Shown here: piece by piece, positions 1 through 11,225 of the stretch
Layout: every line of letters starts with the position of its first letter
Numbering within the stretch: position 1 is the first letter of the stretch
Source: Clostridium oryzae
Lineage (GTDB): Bacteria > Bacillota > Clostridia > Clostridiales > Clostridiaceae
DNA length: 64,000 nt
Reading direction: 5' to 3'
NCBI RefSeq assembly: GCF_002029235.1
Contig: NZ_MZGV01000009.1
Span: 55,248 to 119,247 of the forward strand
Translations under genes and position numbers: made by a program
Notes under the pieces: model-generated
Database searches by the model: none
Seen by the model: the letters and a program-made list of their open reading frames with translations, nothing else
Told to the model about the DNA's origin: nothing

Positions 1-2
1 GT

Positions 3-113
3 GATAGATCTTTTAGAAATAACGTTAAGAAAGCTGAGGCCAAATTCTTTACAAACAAGCAATTTAGAGATGAATATTTAGAAATAGAGCAAATAGCAAA
101 AAAAATTACATAA
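3..113 (+). CDS. 3' end of an unidentified protein gene (partial)
   Basis: An open frame enters from the window edge and ends at TAA 111-113, giving the last 36 residues of a lysine- and glutamate-rich, probably helical C-terminus (it ends EIEQIAKKIT). No family is recognisable from this tail. It reads towards pyrG, with about 250 bp of non-coding DNA between them, so it is probably a separate unit. It could also be a chance open frame; only the adjoining upstream sequence would settle this. Confidence 0.45.
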   Translation, partial: DRSFRNNVKKAEAKFFTNKQFRDEYLEIEQIAKKIT

Positions 114-266
114 AGGTATAGATTAATGAAAGGATATGTGCTATCATATATGTTATGTTTATAGACAAACGATAAATATATCATGTATTGCACGAGTTAC
201 TTAGTTAGTGTTTAATAGATGCTGATTTTGTTATGCGTGCTAAACGATGTTAAAAACATGTGTTAA

Positions 267-1976
<1,710 letters not shown>

Positions 1977-2000
1977 TATCTATATTAAGCATATGTAGAT

Positions 2001-2129
2001 GTTAATTAACGATTAAGAATGAAGGCAAAATTCAGTTTTGCTGAATTATAATTGTGTACCTTAATAGTTCTAGAGAAATTCTGCATCACGGAATTTCCTC
2101 TAGAATTCCTAAATTTTCATTATTAACGC
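2001..2129. repeat. MITE-like palindromic element downstream of pyrG
   Basis: The ends are imperfect inverted repeats (TTAACGATTAAGAATGAA against TTTTCATTATTAACG). Inside are two hairpins, AATTCAG/CTGAATT at about 2029-2046 and a strong one at 2068-2105 with arms TTCTAGAG and CTCTAGAA. No coding capacity. The plan (variable outer arms with inner AAATTC-type hairpins) recurs at 4351-4567 and 13681-13822. The second hairpin could also help end pyrG transcription, though no T-run follows directly. Confidence 0.5.
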
Positions 2130-2330
2130 GAAATTTAAAAAAAAGTGTGTACATATTGAATTTTGAGATATAATATTAATATAGGTTTTAGTTTGAATTT
2201 TTATAAATTGATGATTATTACATTTCCGTATACTTTTCTAGTATATATATCTTACTAATTCCATTTCAAGTTTTAAATTTCATAAAATTTAATTAAATAA
2301 TTTTGAATTCATATTATTGTTGTAAGAAAG

Positions 2331-2366
2331 GTGGGTGAAGATCTGATAGGTAAGTCTGATATTTAG
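2331..2366 (+). other. Possible 11-codon leader ORF in the rho 5' region
   Basis: GTG 2331 follows AAGAAAG and reads MGEDLIGKSDI before TAG. Part of it (GATCTGATAGG, 2339-2349) can pair with CCTAATCAGATT at 2416-2427, just before the rho start. This would make a long-range stem over the weak rho initiation region. Bacterial rho is commonly autoregulated in its leader. This reading is inference from one sequence. Confidence 0.2.
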
Positions 2367-2433
2367 GCTATTTATTGCAAAATAATAACAAATATTTTAA
2401 TAACAGTCTATTTTTCCTAATCAGATTGATATA

Positions 2434-3909
2434 TTGAGTGATGTAGAATATAAAAGCAAAACGCTAAATGAGTTAAGGGTAATAGCAAAGGAGTTAGGAA
2501 TTAAGAATCTAGCTAAATATAAAAAGGCAGAATTAATAGCTGAGATAGAAAAATCATCTCCTGCTTCAATAGAAAAAGAAGGGGTTATTTTAAGAGAAAA
2601 GATCTCACATAGAAGTGGTAAAAATGATAAGTTAAAGCCGGAAGTTAAAGAAGAAAAGCATGAGGAAGTAAAAAATCCTGGTACACCTGCTGCAAATTCT
2701 GAACGAAAAAATGAAAGCACTGATACAGAAAAAAAGGATAAGTTCAGAGATATGGTTAACGAATCAAATTCTGCCAGAGGCGTTCTTGAAATTAATGAAA
2801 ATAATAATTTTGGTTTCTTAAGGGGAAAGAATTATTTATCAACCCCGGAAGATGTCTATGTTTCTCCTTCTCAGATAAGAAGGTTTAACTTAAGAACTGG
2901 TGATGAAATTGAAGGAAAAGTAAGAACTGCTAAGGAAGGCGAAAAATTTAAAGCACTTTTGTATGTAGATAAAGTAAACGGAGAAAATCCTGAGAAAGCG
3001 GTCGGAAGAAAACCATTTGAATACTTAGTTCCTATCTATCCTAATCAAAGATTGAGATTAGAGACAGATAGCCAGCTGAATTTATCTTCTAGACTTATGG
3101 ATATCATATGTCCAATAGGAAAAGGTCAAAGAGGACTTATTGTAGCACCGCCTAAGGCTGGAAAGACCACTTTATTAAAGAAAGTAGCACAAAACATATC
3201 TAAAAACTATCCATCGATAAAGCTAATTGTTCTGCTGATAGATGAAAGACCAGAAGAAGTTACTGATATGCAGCGTTCTATAAATGGTGAGGTAATATTT
3301 TCTACTTTTGATGAAGAACCTGAACATCATACCAAAGTTGCTCAAATGGTGCTAGAAAGAGCTAAGAGAATGGTAGAGCAAGGACAGGATGTCGTTATTC
3401 TTCTTGATAGTTTAACAAGACTTTCAAGAGCGTATAACCTAACTATAACACCAACTGGAAGAACTCTTTCAGGTGGACTAGATCCAGGTGCTCTTATAAT
3501 GCCTAAAAAGTTTTTTGGAGCAGCTAGAAACATAGAAAATGGTGGAAGTCTTACTATTCTTGCGACAGCCTTAATTGAAACGGGAAGCAGGATGGACGAT
3601 ATGATATTTGAAGAGTTTAAAGGAACAGGTAATATGGAAGTACATCTTGATAGAAAACTTCAAGAAAGAAGGATATTCCCTGCTATTGATATTTATAAGT
3701 CAGGAACAAGAAGAGATGATCTTATTCAGACAGATCTTGAAAAGGAAGTCGCTTACAATATAAGGAAAACTTTATACAGGGAAGGCAATGTAGATGATAT
3801 TACTGAGAAGCTTATAAACTTGTTATCGAAAACAAAGAACAATATAGATTTCTTAAACATATTTACTAAGACAGACGTGTTTTCAAAAGAAAATAATAGA
3901 GATAGATAA
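2434..3909 (+). CDS. rho: Transcription termination factor Rho
   Basis: RNA-dependent hexameric ATPase/translocase that ends transcription at Rho-dependent sites. The 491-residue product starts with a SAP-like Rho N-domain (residues 12-40, [15 protein letters not shown]). A lysine/glutamate-rich spacer (about 45-110), the cold-shock-like RNA-binding domain (about 115-195) and the RecA-like ATPase follow. The P-loop is APPKAGKTT and the Walker B region is [16 protein letters not shown]. The only usable start is TTG 2434, because an in-frame stop lies at 2401 and no ATG or GTG intervenes. No clear Shine-Dalgarno sequence precedes it, which is unusual here. The gene converges on rpmE. Confidence 0.95.
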   Translation: MSDVEYKSKTLNELRVIAKELGIKNLAKYKKAELIAEIEKSSPASIEKEGVILREKISHRSGKNDKLKPEVKEEKHEEVKNPGTPAANSERKNESTDTEKKDKFRDMVNESNSARGVLEINENNNFGFLRGKNYLSTPEDVYVSPSQIRRFNLRTGDEIEGKVRTAKEGEKFKALLYVDKVNGENPEKAVGRKPFEYLVPIYPNQRLRLETDSQLNLSSRLMDIICPIGKGQRGLIVAPPKAGKTTLLKKVAQNISKNYPSIKLIVLLIDERPEEVTDMQRSINGEVIFSTFDEEPEHHTKVAQMVLERAKRMVEQGQDVVILLDSLTRLSRAYNLTITPTGRTLSGGLDPGALIMPKKFFGAARNIENGGSLTILATALIETGSRMDDMIFEEFKGTGNMEVHLDRKLQERRIFPAIDIYKSGTRRDDLIQTDLEKEVAYNIRKTLYREGNVDDITEKLINLLSKTKNNIDFLNIFTKTDVFSKENNRDR

Positions 3910-3913
3910 GAAA

Positions 3914-3938
3914 AACGGGAAGAATAAATCTTCCCGTT
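3914..3938. terminator. Bidirectional terminator between rho and rpmE
   Basis: Perfect stem AACGGGAAGA / TCTTCCCGTT with a 5-nt loop, flanked by A-rich DNA on the left and T-rich DNA on the right. It therefore serves both convergent genes. Confidence 0.9.
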
Positions 3939-3945
3939 ATATCTT

Positions 3946-4158
3946 TTACTCACCATCATTAAGATTAAATCTCTTTCTAAACTTCTCAACTCTACCGCCG
4001 ACATCGACGATTTTCTGTTTTCCAGTGAAGAATGGGTGGCATTTAGAGCATATTTCTACTTTTAGTTCTTCTTTTACAGAACCAGTTGTAAAAGTATTTC
4101 CACATGCACACTTAACCACAGCATCATGGTGGTATTCTGGATGTATGCCTTCTCTCAT
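3946..4158 (-). CDS. rpmE: 50S ribosomal protein L31, zinc-binding type
   Basis: Small protein of the large ribosomal subunit. The 70-residue product starts [12 protein letters not shown] and carries four cysteines in two pairs (C17/C19 in KCACG and C37/C40 in CSKC). This is the C+ form of L31 that holds a zinc ion. In many Firmicutes a C- paralogue replaces it during zinc starvation; none is in this window. The frame is open nine codons further upstream, but the chosen ATG has GAGGTG 9 nt before it and matches the family N-terminus. It is transcribed against rho and shares its terminator. Confidence 0.96.
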   Translation of the reverse strand: MREGIHPEYHHDAVVKCACGNTFTTGSVKEELKVEICSKCHPFFTGKQKIVDVGGRVEKFRKRFNLNDGE

Positions 4159-4350
4159 GTTTTTCACCTCTTTCAAGAAATACAAATTTAACTAGTAAAG
4201 TATATCATAGGAGCAGAATAACGTCAATAATAAGAATCCATAGACTTTTAAATATATATATGGTATATATAATGTTATGAAATAAATATATTACGAACTA
4301 AATGCTCTAGACGGAATAGTTTAGAGAAAGTGCATTAAATAGGTGTGAGA

Positions 4351-4567
4351 GTTAAGAGTAAAGAGAAAAGAGTAGAGAGAAAAGTGAAGGAAGAAATTCT
4401 GCTGTACAGAATTTCTGAGAATTTAAATGTGATTATCTGCGATAACTTTTTAAAAACTAAGACTATACCTAGTATTACAAAAGGACTATTAAAATAATTA
4501 GGATTATCTATACAATCAAAATTCAGCATGGCTGAATTTTAACCTTCACTTTTCTCTTTTCTCTTAC
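4351..4567. repeat. MITE-like palindromic element between rpmE and the DUF1385-prmC gene
   Basis: The outer arms are long inverted repeats: AGAGAAAAGTGAAGG near 4376 pairs with CCTTCACTTTTCTCT near 4542. Inside are two short hairpins, AAATTCTG/CAGAATTT (about 4395) and AAAATTCAG/CTGAATTTT (about 4517). No gene is present. The rest of the 4159-4665 gap is AT-rich and should hold the divergent promoters of the two flanking genes. Confidence 0.6.
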
Positions 4568-4665
4568 ATATTTAAAGCATACACTAACTATTAAATATTA
4601 TCTTCATTTAATCCAATTTCTTGGTTCGCAATTTATTTATACTTCACAATGAGAGAGGTGTTTTT

Positions 4666-6498
4666 ATGGCCAAAAAGACCAGCGTTGGAGGACAGGCGGT
4701 AATTGAAGGGGTTATGATGCGCGGAGAAAAAGGAATAGCGACTGCTGTGAGGCTTGAGAACGGGGAAATAGAAGTTGATTTTAACAATTCAATTCCTTTT
4801 ACAAAGAAGCATAGTGTTTTAAATATACCAATAATAAGAGGCTTTGTAGCTATGATAGAATCACTTGTTATTGGAATGAAAACTTTGAATTATTCTGCAT
4901 CTTGTTTTGAGGGCGAGGCTGAGCCGTCTAAATTTGAAAAGTGGCTGGCTAGTGTATTTAAAGATAAAAGCAACGATGTAGCTTTAGGATTTGCATTGAT
5001 TGTCTCACTTATGTTTTCTGTTGGATTGTTTTTTATACTTCCGACTTTCCTATCTAATTTACTTTACAAACTAAAAGCTGATAAATTCACTGTAAACATA
5101 ATCGAAGGGATTTTAAGAGTTGGCATCTTTATATTATATATTTATTTTGTAGGCAAAATGAGTGATATACGAAGAGTTTTTGAATATCATGGAGCCGAGC
5201 ATAAGACAATATTTTGTTATGAGAATGAAGAAGAATTGACAGCTGAGAATGCTGCCAAGTTTGTTAGATTCCATCCTAGGTGTGGAACAAACTTTCTTTT
5301 TATAGTAATGATTGTAAGTATAGTATTGTTTTCACTAGTTGAATTCAATAGTTTGTGGGAAAAAATAGTTTACAGGGTGATTTTATTACCAATAGTAGCT
5401 GGAGTATCCTATGAGCTAATTAAATGGCTAGGAAAAAGTAAAAGCAGACTATCGGATATAATAGCATATCCTGGACTGAAGCTGCAGAACCTTACAACTA
5501 ATGAACCTGATGAATCACAATTAGAAGTAGCTATTATAGCATTAAAAGCAGCAGAAGGTATAGATTATTCAGAAGATATAAAGAGGTTTAACAGAAATCC
5601 AGATAGAGATGAGACCCAGCTTGAGGAAGCTGTTACTAGAAATTGTGGTAATACTGTAGGGGAACTTCTCAATACTGCTAATGCTATCTTGAAAGAAAAT
5701 GATATAGAAAGCTATATTATAGATAGTCAGTTGATAATGGCAAAAGCTTTGGATAAAACAAGAATAGAAGTGATGACTAATAGAGAGGCAGAGGTAAGTG
5801 AAGAACAGGCACAGACCTTTTGGAAAATGATAAAATTAAGGCAAAAGAAGATGCCTGTAAAATACATTATAAAGCAATGCGAGTTTATGGGTATTAACCT
5901 GTATATTGATGAAGGAGTACTTATACCAAGACCTGATACGGAAGTATTAGTAGAAGAAGCAGTTAAAATCATAAATAATAAGCAGTACAATACTGTATGT
6001 GACGTATGCTGCGGCAGTGGAGCAATAGGCATAGCTATCGCTAATGAAGTAAAAAATACTGTGATAGAGTGCTATGACATATCAGAAGATGCCAGAAAAG
6101 TCGCTGAAAGGAATATATTGGATAATAATTTTCAGCAGAGAATGAAGTTTTATAATAGCGATATGCTTAACGAGGCTATAAAGGGAAACAAGAAATTTGA
6201 TATTATTGTATGTAATCCACCCTATATACCTGAAGAAGTAATTCCAACACTTATGGGCGATGTAAAAGATTATGAACCATATATAGCTTTATGCGGCGGA
6301 AAAGACGGGTTGGATTTTTATAAAAAAATTTCGGAACAAGCAGTTGAATGTATGAATAGCGGTGGGGTTATAGTTTACGAGATAGGGGATGATCAGAAAA
6401 TGCAGGTTGAATATATACTTAAAGAGAATGGTTTTTCTGATATATACTGTGTAAAGGATCTGGCTGGAAGAGATAGAGTTATTGTAGGGCACTTATAG
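4666..6498 (+). CDS. prmC: Fusion of a DUF1385 membrane protein and release factor glutamine methyltransferase PrmC
   Basis: The single 610-residue frame has two parts. Residues 1 to about 300 match the DUF1385/YqhQ membrane family: N-terminal GGQAVIEGVMMRGEK, several hydrophobic segments between about 95 and 265, and EYHGAEHKTI. From about 325 to the end it is PrmC/HemK, with the SAM site DVCCGSGAIGIAIA and the catalytic NPPY motif in DIIVCNPPYIPEE. PrmC methylates the GGQ glutamine of RF1 and RF2, and the next gene is RF1. ATG 4666 is chosen over the upstream start because GAGAGAGGTG precedes it and AKKTSVGGQAV is the family start. No frameshift or internal stop is seen. The fusion implies a membrane-tethered methylase; DUF1385 has no assigned activity that I know of. 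Confidence 0.9.
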   Translation: MAKKTSVGGQAVIEGVMMRGEKGIATAVRLENGEIEVDFNNSIPFTKKHSVLNIPIIRGFVAMIESLVIGMKTLNYSASCFEGEAEPSKFEKWLASVFKDKSNDVALGFALIVSLMFSVGLFFILPTFLSNLLYKLKADKFTVNIIEGILRVGIFILYIYFVGKMSDIRRVFEYHGAEHKTIFCYENEEELTAENAAKFVRFHPRCGTNFLFIVMIVSIVLFSLVEFNSLWEKIVYRVILLPIVAGVSYELIKWLGKSKSRLSDIIAYPGLKLQNLTTNEPDESQLEVAIIALKAAEGIDYSEDIKRFNRNPDRDETQLEEAVTRNCGNTVGELLNTANAILKENDIESYIIDSQLIMAKALDKTRIEVMTNREAEVSEEQAQTFWKMIKLRQKKMPVKYIIKQCEFMGINLYIDEGVLIPRPDTEVLVEEAVKIINNKQYNTVCDVCCGSGAIGIAIANEVKNTVIECYDISEDARKVAERNILDNNFQQRMKFYNSDMLNEAIKGNKKFDIIVCNPPYIPEEVIPTLMGDVKDYEPYIALCGGKDGLDFYKKISEQAVECMNSGGVIVYEIGDDQKMQVEYILKENGFSDIYCVKDLAGRDRVIVGHL

Positions 6499-6515
6499 CA
6501 TTGCCAAAATTAAAT

Positions 6516-6545
6516 TTGATAAAACTAAAGAAATTATGCTATAAT
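6516..6545 (+). promoter_or_regulatory. Sigma-A-type promoter of prfA
   Basis: TTGATA (6516-6521), an 18-bp spacer and a perfect TATAAT (6540-6545) stand about 40 bp before the prfA start, so prfA can be transcribed separately from the upstream fusion gene. Confidence 0.6.
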
Positions 6546-6583
6546 AACTAATTGTTAAATACGAATACGGAGTTGATTTGTAC

Positions 6584-7663
6584 ATGTTAGAAAGACTTGA
6601 CTTTATGGAAGGTAAATATGAAGAACTTTCTATAAAAATAAGCGATCCATCAGTAATGCAGAACCAAAAAGAATGGCAAAAACTTTGCAAGGAACATTCC
6701 GAGCTAGAAGAAAGAGTCCTTAAATATAGAGAATATAAAAAAGTGCTTGAAGAGATAGATTCAACTAAAGAAATGGCAGAGATTGAGACAGATGCAGAAA
6801 TGAAAGAGCTGGCTCAGGCTGAACTAAAGGAATTAGAACAGAGCGTTGAAACACTAAAGCACGAGCTTATGCTGCTCATGGTCCCAAAAGATCCGAATGA
6901 TGAAAAGAATGTATTTGTTGAAATAAGAGGTGGTACAGGCGGAGAAGAAGCTGCTCTGTTTGCTGCAGATTTATTTAGAATGTATTCAAGATATGCTGAA
7001 ACAAGAAGATGGAAGATTGAGGTCATGAGCGCTAACGAAACTGATATTGGAGGCTTTAAGGAAATAGTATTTATGATCAAAGGAAATGGAGCCTACAGTA
7101 GATTAAAATATGAAAGTGGAGTTCATAGGGTTCAGAGAGTACCAGATACTGAAGCAAGCGGAAGAATACATACTTCTGCTGCAACTGTAGCAGTTCTTCC
7201 AGAAGTTGATGACGTAGATATTGAAATAAATCAAAATGACTTAAGGATAGATGTTTATAGATCTTCAGGTCATGGTGGTCAGTGCGTTAATACAACAGAT
7301 TCAGCAGTAAGGATTACTCATCTTCCAAGTGGCCTTGTAGTAACTTGTCAGGATGAGAAATCACAGCTAAAAAACAAAGAAAAGGCTATGAAGGTTCTTA
7401 GGGCTAGACTGTTTGAAAGAGCCGAACAAGAGAGAAGTGCATCTATCGCTGCTGATAGAAGAAGTCAGGTAGGATCTGGTGACAGAAGCGAAAGAATAAG
7501 AACTTATAACTTTCCTCAAGGAAGAGTTACGGATCATAGGATAGGTATGACACTATATAAATTAGATGCATTTATGGATGGAGACATTGATGAAATAATA
7601 AATGCGCTTATTACTACCGATCAGGCCGAAAAAATGAAGAGTATAGGGTCAAATGATATGTAA
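6584..7663 (+). CDS. prfA: Peptide chain release factor 1
   Basis: Ends translation at UAA and UAG codons. The 359-residue protein shows the RF1 recognition tripeptide in [13 protein letters not shown] (PxT type, against SPF in RF2) and the peptidyl-hydrolysis motif GGQ in [15 protein letters not shown], whose glutamine is the substrate of the PrmC encoded just upstream. ATG 6584 gives the usual MLERLDF start; an in-frame TTG two codons earlier sits nearer the GGAG at 6570 and cannot be excluded. Confidence 0.97.
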   Translation: MLERLDFMEGKYEELSIKISDPSVMQNQKEWQKLCKEHSELEERVLKYREYKKVLEEIDSTKEMAEIETDAEMKELAQAELKELEQSVETLKHELMLLMVPKDPNDEKNVFVEIRGGTGGEEAALFAADLFRMYSRYAETRRWKIEVMSANETDIGGFKEIVFMIKGNGAYSRLKYESGVHRVQRVPDTEASGRIHTSAATVAVLPEVDDVDIEINQNDLRIDVYRSSGHGGQCVNTTDSAVRITHLPSGLVVTCQDEKSQLKNKEKAMKVLRARLFERAEQERSASIAADRRSQVGSGDRSERIRTYNFPQGRVTDHRIGMTLYKLDAFMDGDIDEIINALITTDQAEKMKSIGSNDM

Positions 7664-7745
7664 GACATTCTTGCATAGATATTTCAAGTTAGCTGATAAT
7701 TAGCAAAATTGTTATCTATAGACTAAACAATAGAGGTGTGAGATA

Positions 7746-8321
7746 ATGGATATTAATAAAGCCATAAAGAAGCAGAAAAAATCTGAGTTTAGATTTATTC
7801 TCTTTATGTGCTTTATTTTTTTTGTATTTCCGATATTACTTATAATACTAAAAAAGTTTAGTTCTTTTTTTATACTATATCTATGTGTAGTTGATTTCTT
7901 TGTGATTATGGGTATAATTTATAAGAAGGATTCAAATAAGTTAATTTATAGCTATGCTTTGGGAAGACTTAGAATAAAACAAGGTTTGTTTATAAGAAGA
8001 TTCAACATTGATTGTGATAAGATAGTTTATGTTCATACAGAAAAGATGAAAGATGGAATAAGGATAGTAATGCTGTCTAAGTCCAAGTTTAGAAATGAAA
8101 ACATAAAGTGGGTAAATAAAGAGGTTTTACGCAGACATCCTTATTTAGTTAAGGAGTATAATCGGTTAAAGAAAATAAATCCGGATGCAGAATATTATTT
8201 GATTTCAATATATAGAGGCGGAGCCATAAAGTATAAGTTACTTATGGATATATATAAAACCTGTGTAAAAGCAAAATACTCTGAGGCAGCAATTGATAAT
8301 ATAAAATGCTGGATGATATAA
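7746..8321 (+). CDS. Membrane protein of unknown function with a soluble C-terminal domain
   Basis: The 191-residue basic protein starts with a charged stretch (KKQKKSEFRF), then a hairpin of two membrane helices at about residues 17-38 and 42-60 with a very short loop. The remaining 130 residues are a cytoplasmic domain. A two-helix hairpin followed by a mixed domain containing YSYALGRLRIKQG resembles bacterial PH-like membrane proteins, but this is a weak resemblance. A GAGGTGTGAGATA ribosome site precedes ATG 7746. It follows prfA by 82 bp and could be co-transcribed. I do not recognise the family. Confidence 0.75.
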   Translation: MDINKAIKKQKKSEFRFILFMCFIFFVFPILLIILKKFSSFFILYLCVVDFFVIMGIIYKKDSNKLIYSYALGRLRIKQGLFIRRFNIDCDKIVYVHTEKMKDGIRIVMLSKSKFRNENIKWVNKEVLRRHPYLVKEYNRLKKINPDAEYYLISIYRGGAIKYKLLMDIYKTCVKAKYSEAAIDNIKCWMI

Positions 8322-8349
8322 AAACATTAGTTATGCTGTGATATTTGTT

Positions 8350-8379
8350 CCTTTCTATAAATAAAATCTTATAGAAAGG
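8350..8379 (+). promoter_or_regulatory. Leader hairpin covering the ZIP transporter ribosome binding site
   Basis: CCTTTCTATAA (8350-8360) is a perfect complement of TTATAGAAAGG (8369-8379), and the second arm contains most of the AAAGGAG ribosome site that serves TTG 8391. No T-run follows, so a translational role fits better than a terminator. The controlling signal is unknown. Confidence 0.45.
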
Positions 8380-8390
8380 AGTGAAAAATA

Positions 8391-9113
8391 TTGAATCATT
8401 TTATTATAAAAACGTTTATTTTATCAGGTATATCGCTCTTAGGTACAATGCTTGGAGCAGCATTAGGTGTAGTTATTAGGAATCCATCTAAAAAGATGAT
8501 GTCATCTATTCTTGGTTTTGCGGCAGGTCTTATGATGGCTGTCGTGGCTTTTGAGCTAATTCCGGAATCGCAGGATAAACTAGGAACATACTTTACCGCA
8601 CTATTTATTTTAGCTGGTATGGCAATAATAATATTTCTTGATAGTTTTGTACTATCAGAGGATAGATATGATGTTCATAGTAAAGTTGCATTACTTACGG
8701 CTATTGGATTAATGCTACATAACTTTCCTGAGGGAATAGTTATGGGATGCGGCATGGCGGCTAGCGGAAAACTTGGCATTGAAATGAGTATAGTTATTGG
8801 ACTTCATGATATACCAGAGGGCATGGCTGTAGCAGCTCCGCTAATGATGTCCCGCTATAAATCCAAGAAGATATTATCATATGCTTTTGTAACTGCATTA
8901 CCTACTACTCTAGGAGCCTTTATAGGAAATTTGCTTGGTACTGTTTCTCAAAGCATGTTAGGAATAAGTCTGGCGCTGGCATCTGGAATAATGCTTTATG
9001 TATCATGTGGTCAATTGATACCTGAATCATGGAGAGTAGGCGAAGTTACAGCACCTTGTATGGGAATATGCATAGGGGTGTTAATTGGAATTATAATGAT
9101 AAGTTTGCTTTAA
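8391..9113 (+). CDS. ZIP-family divalent metal transporter
   Basis: Membrane importer for zinc or related divalent metals. The 240-residue protein has about eight hydrophobic segments and the two ZIP signature helices with metal-binding HNxPEG and HDxPEG motifs: LHNFPEGIVMG at about residues 107-117 and LHDIPEGMAVA at about 139-149. The short, GufA/ZupT-like form lacks the long histidine-rich loop. The start is TTG 8391, eight bases after AGGAG. The leader hairpin that buries this ribosome site suggests translational control. Substrate within the ZIP range cannot be told from sequence. Confidence 0.88.
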   Translation: MNHFIIKTFILSGISLLGTMLGAALGVVIRNPSKKMMSSILGFAAGLMMAVVAFELIPESQDKLGTYFTALFILAGMAIIIFLDSFVLSEDRYDVHSKVALLTAIGLMLHNFPEGIVMGCGMAASGKLGIEMSIVIGLHDIPEGMAVAAPLMMSRYKSKKILSYAFVTALPTTLGAFIGNLLGTVSQSMLGISLALASGIMLYVSCGQLIPESWRVGEVTAPCMGICIGVLIGIIMISLL

Positions 9114-9241
9114 TACATATTTATATACTATTAATAGTCTTTAACTTCAATATGATATTTTATGCAGAGACATTATATTTTAGATGAATAATTCCATACG
9201 GAGATTGACATAGTCAATTTCTAAAATTTTAAGGAAGTGAA

Positions 9242-10291
9242 ATGCAAATGAATACAAAAATAATTGATATGGATGAGAACTCTATAGATATTAATAAAAT
9301 GAAATCAGCTGCGGATATAATTAAAAAAGGAGGATTGGTTGCGTTCCCGACAGAAACTGTTTATGGACTTGGAGCTAATGCTCTTGACGAAGATGCCGTA
9401 AAAAAAATTTTTCTGGCTAAGGGAAGACCTCAGGATAACCCTCTGATTGTTCATGTTGCAGATTTTAATATAGAGAATTTTGTAGAGGAAGTGCCAGACA
9501 TTGCGAGAACGTTAATGAATAAGTTTTGGCCGGGACCGCTGACTATTATACTAAAAAAATCAAAATTAATACCTGATACTACTAGTGCAGGCCTTGATAG
9601 TGTAGGAATTAGAATGCCTAAAAATAAGATTGCTCTCAACCTTATAAAGCTTTCTGGATGTCCTATAGCTGCACCATCTGCAAATATATCAGGCAGACCT
9701 AGCCCTACAGTTATTTCAAGATGTATAGAAGACCTTGATGGAAAAGTGGACTGTATAATAGGAGGAGATAAGAGTAATGTAGGAGTTGAATCAACAGTAA
9801 TAGACTGCACAGCAGATATTCCATGTGTATTAAGACCGGGCGGAGTGACTCTTGAAATGCTTCAGGAGGTGAATAAAGATATATATATAGATCCTGCAGT
9901 AATGGGTAAAAGTATTGGAAACATAAAACCTAAGGCGCCAGGTATGAAATATAAACACTACGCTCCGAAAGCTCAAGTTAGAATAATTATGGGACAGACA
10001 GAAAAAACTGTTGAAAAAATTAATAAAATGGTGCAAAATTATAGAGGCGTAAAAGTAGGAGTAATGTGTACGGATGAAACCAAGGAAATGTATAATTGTG
10101 ATGAAATCATATCATTAGGCAGCAGAAAAGATTTAGCTTCTGTAGCTCAAAATCTTTTTGAAGTATTGAGAAGCTTTGATGATATAGGGGTTGATATCGT
10201 TCTTTCAGAAGCTTTTGAAGAAAGAGGAATAGGTATAGCTATAATGAATAGATTAAAAAAGTCAGCTGCTTTTGATATAATAAAAATATAG
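9242..10291 (+). CDS. L-threonylcarbamoyladenylate synthase, Sua5 type
   Basis: Makes threonylcarbamoyl-AMP from threonine, bicarbonate and ATP, the first step of the tRNA t6A37 modification; TsaB and TsaE of the same pathway lie at 59.9-61.1 kb. The 349-residue protein has the YrdC core (about 1-210: GGLVAFPTETVYGLGANA, KGRPQDNPLIVHV, PSANISGRPSPT) plus the extra C-terminal Sua5 domain (about 225-349) absent from short TsaC proteins. It is the homologue of B. subtilis ywlC and sits next to ywlE and rpiB as in that species. AGGAAG 9232-9237 could serve ATG 9242 or ATG 9248. Confidence 0.95.
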   Translation: MQMNTKIIDMDENSIDINKMKSAADIIKKGGLVAFPTETVYGLGANALDEDAVKKIFLAKGRPQDNPLIVHVADFNIENFVEEVPDIARTLMNKFWPGPLTIILKKSKLIPDTTSAGLDSVGIRMPKNKIALNLIKLSGCPIAAPSANISGRPSPTVISRCIEDLDGKVDCIIGGDKSNVGVESTVIDCTADIPCVLRPGGVTLEMLQEVNKDIYIDPAVMGKSIGNIKPKAPGMKYKHYAPKAQVRIIMGQTEKTVEKINKMVQNYRGVKVGVMCTDETKEMYNCDEIISLGSRKDLASVAQNLFEVLRSFDDIGVDIVLSEAFEERGIGIAIMNRLKKSAAFDIIKI

Positions 10292-10308
10292 ATTAAGTGG
10301 AGGAATTC

Positions 10309-10746
10309 ATGAACATATTGTTTGTATGTACTGGTAACACGTGCAGAAGTCCTATGGCTGAGGTTATATTTAATAGTATTAACAAGAATAAAAATAATAA
10401 GGCATTCTCAGCAGGAGCATCGGTAGTTCCTGGAAGCAGTATATCCTTGAACTCTGCTTTGACAATTAAAGATAAACTAAATAAAGATATATCTAATAGG
10501 AAAGCTCAGCAGTTGCAATTGCAGCACATAATAAATTCGGATTTACTTCTTACTATGACAGATAATATTAAACTATATCTTCAAAGGTTGTATCCTCAGC
10601 ATAAGGACAAAATTTATACTTTGAATGAGTATATAGGAGAAAATGGTGATATTTTAGATCCATATGGAGGAGATATAAGTATTTATGAAAAAACCTTTGA
10701 TATGCTTCTAAATAGAATAAAAAAACTGATAATAAAAATTAAGTAA
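10309..10746 (+). CDS. ywlE: Low-molecular-weight protein phosphatase, YwlE (arginine phosphatase) type
   Basis: Cysteine-based phosphatase of 145 residues. The P-loop CTGNTCRSP gives nucleophile C7 and R13, and the general acid is in LDPYGGD. Residue 11 is threonine, which in B. subtilis YwlE gives specificity for phosphoarginine rather than phosphotyrosine (established for that enzyme; by inference here). It would oppose the McsB arginine kinase, whose gene is not in this window. GTGGAGG at 10297 is the ribosome site, not the start: the earlier GTG in it opens the same frame, but ATG 10309 gives the family N-terminus. Confidence 0.88.
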   Translation: MNILFVCTGNTCRSPMAEVIFNSINKNKNNKAFSAGASVVPGSSISLNSALTIKDKLNKDISNRKAQQLQLQHIINSDLLLTMTDNIKLYLQRLYPQHKDKIYTLNEYIGENGDILDPYGGDISIYEKTFDMLLNRIKKLIIKIK

Positions 10747-10758
10747 TGGAGGTATCAA

Positions 10759-11208
10759 ATGAAAATAGCTATTGGATCAGATCATGCTGGTTATAGACTA
10801 AAGAAATATGTGCTTGAATATCTTAATGAACATAAGATTGAGTATAAGGATTATGGTACATATGATGAAGCGTCATGTGACTATCCTGATTATGCTCTGA
10901 CTGTGGCAGAAGCCGTAGCAGCTAAAGAATACGATTTTGGAATATTAATTTGTGGAACTGGAATAGGAATAGGAATTGCTGCTAATAAAGTACCCGGAGT
11001 AAGAGCTGCTCTATGTCATGATACATTTAGCGCACATGCCTGCAGACAGCATAATAATGCTAATATTCTTACTATGGGTGAAAGAATAGTTGGCCCAGGA
11101 CTTGCAGTAGATATAGTTGATGCATTTCTCAATGCAAAATTTGAGGGTGATAGACATACGAGAAGATTAAATAAAATAACAGAGATAGAAAAAAAATACA
11201 ATAAATAG
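10759..11208 (+). CDS. rpiB: Ribose 5-phosphate isomerase B
   Basis: Interconverts ribose 5-phosphate and ribulose 5-phosphate in the pentose phosphate pathway. The 149-residue protein has the RpiB/LacAB signature: GSDHAGY at residues 6-12, the active-site cysteine in ICGTGIG (C65) and the substrate-binding stretch [31 protein letters not shown] ribosome site is present, and it starts 12 bp after the phosphatase gene, so it lies in the same operon. The order matches B. subtilis ywlE-ywlF-upp. Confidence 0.95.
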   Translation: MKIAIGSDHAGYRLKKYVLEYLNEHKIEYKDYGTYDEASCDYPDYALTVAEAVAAKEYDFGILICGTGIGIGIAANKVPGVRAALCHDTFSAHACRQHNNANILTMGERIVGPGLAVDIVDAFLNAKFEGDRHTRRLNKITEIEKKYNK

Positions 11209-11225
11209 GAAATGAGGTTTATACA

